NCBI GenBank assembly: GCA_015067435.1
Contig: SVMM01000009.1
Span: 81,417 to 145,416 of the forward strand
Direction: 5' to 3'
DNA length: 64,000 bases
Source: Oscillospiraceae bacterium
GTDB lineage: Bacteria > Bacillota > Clostridia > Oscillospirales > Oscillospiraceae
Position 1 is the first letter of the stretch. Each line of letters opens with the position of its first letter. Positions 63,617 through 64,000 of the stretch are shown one piece after another. The notes beneath the pieces were generated by a model, which saw only the letters and a list, made by a program, of their open reading frames with translations, was not told the DNA's origin and searched no databases. Made by a program: the position numbers and the translations under genes.

Positions 63617-63693
63617 GCCCTCGTAGCTCAGCTGGATAGAGCGTCCGCCTCCTAAGCGGAAGGCCACGCGTTCGAATCGCGTCGAGGGTGCCA
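63617..63693 (+). tRNA. tRNA-Arg (anticodon CCT)
   Basis: 77 nt with encoded CCA. The acceptor stem GCCCTCG / CGAGGGT contains one G-U pair. D arm GCTC...GAGC, anticodon stem TCCGC/GCGGA with loop CTCCTAA (anticodon CCT at positions 34-36), and T arm ACGCG TTCGAAT CGCGT. It decodes AGG. Confidence 0.96.
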
Positions 63694-63694
63694 G

Positions 63695-63728
63695 ACCGCC
63701 GGAAAACGATCGTTTTCCGGCGGTTTTT
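63695..63728 (+). terminator. terminator of the tRNA-Arg gene
   Basis: Perfect stem ACCGCCGGAAAACG / CGTTTTCCGGCGGT with a 2-base loop and five T residues. Confidence 0.93.
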
Positions 63729-63764
63729 GCTATGTCGGAGCCGGGGGGAGCGGATGCGCCGCCC

Positions 63765-63852
63765 TTGCATTTTGCCCCGTGGACGGGCTATAATGGTCCG
63801 GAGAGAAAAAATATCCCGCATCGTACTATCGGACGATGCGCGGGGCGGCTTT
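63765..63852 (+). promoter_or_regulatory. promoter followed by a short hairpin leader or small RNA
   Basis: TTGCAT (63765-63770), 18-base spacer, TATAAT (63789-63794). About 25 bases after the predicted start is the hairpin GCATCGT-N8-ACGATGC (63819-63840) with flanking GC and a TTTT. A second TATAAT (63862-63867) follows before the final gene. It may be an attenuated leader or a small RNA of about 50 nt. Confidence 0.4.
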
Positions 63853-63940
63853 TCGTGCTAGTATAATGCCAGAACATCCGGAGCATCCGCTTACCGCAAA
63901 CAAACCGTATGAAAACGGTATTTAGAAAGGAGATCAAGAC

Positions 63941-64000
63941 ATGGGACTCATTTCAGCGGCACTCGGCGCAGCGGGCGGCGTACTCGCCGACCAGTGGAAG
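63941..64000 (+). CDS. SPFH-domain/virion-core-like protein, 3' end outside the window
   Basis: Only 20 codons lie within the window (MGLISAALGAAGGVLADQWK). The pattern M-G-L-I-x-A-x-x-G-A-x-x-G-x-L-A-D-Q-W-K is the known start of the YdjI-like SPFH-domain proteins of Firmicutes. AAAGGAG lies 8 bases upstream. The call depends on this short match. Confidence 0.6.
   Translation, partial: MGLISAALGAAGGVLADQWK

Overview
This is a high-GC chromosomal window, most likely from a flagellated, endospore-forming gut Clostridia, probably Oscillospirales. That assignment is an inference. It rests on SpoIIP, a WalRK-type locus, Gram-positive cell-wall genes, tandem flagellins, DUF4157 proteins and sigma-A/sigma-28-type promoters. 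The window opens inside an MMPL transporter and closes 60 bases into an SPFH-type gene. No insertion sequence, CRISPR array, rRNA or prophage was seen, and no gene-free stretch exceeds 300 bases.

Layout. 0-7 kb: an MMPL exporter with its TetR regulator, a DUF308 membrane protein, an HD-domain protein preceded by a gene relic, thioredoxin, a ferredoxin/membrane iron-sulfur pair collapsed by deletion, and a minus-strand operon (nnrE, PF06541 membrane protein, Crp/Fnr regulator). 7-10 kb: a large DUF4157 protein with a kinase-like C-terminal half, and a small Dabb protein. 10-14 kb: two nearly identical flagellin genes, each with its own sigma-28-type promoter. 14-32.7 kb: a probable flagellin-glycosylation island. 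It holds three tandem GT2 modules in two genes, CDP-glucose synthase (RfbF), three radical SAM/SPASM proteins, a ThDP enzyme, a NeuB/NeuC pair, an SDR, FkbM and C-methyltransferases, another glycosyltransferase, and RfbH. Its centre is AT-richer than its flanks.

32.8-39 kb: cysK, a C39-like cysteine peptidase, a methyltransferase, the trans-translation set (tmRNA, cyclophilin, SmpB), a membrane-anchored GDPD-like protein and a NUDIX hydrolase. 39-50.4 kb: a WalRK-type regulatory locus (response regulator, kinase, YycH-like and YycI-like proteins), then murA, a large Ig-like/SLH surface protein, YycJ and RlmH, so the classic wal order is kept with two cell-envelope genes inserted. 50-64 kb: a DUF2007-like protein, phosphosugar mutase, SpoIIP, guanine deaminase, a hybrid kinase / REC-GGDEF-EAL / HPt signalling group, asnS, typA, tRNA-Arg(CCT) and the SPFH-type gene start.

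How genes may work together (inference): the 14-32.7 kb block could make and attach at least two unusual sugars to flagellin, a nonulosonate-type sugar (NeuC, NeuB) and a CDP-3,6-dideoxyhexose (RfbF, RfbH, SDR) that may be branched by the ThDP enzyme or C-methyltransferase. The CDP-glucose 4,6-dehydratase, the E3 reductase and the CMP-sugar synthetase are not in the window. The least familiar single protein is the DUF4157 protein at 7012-9522.
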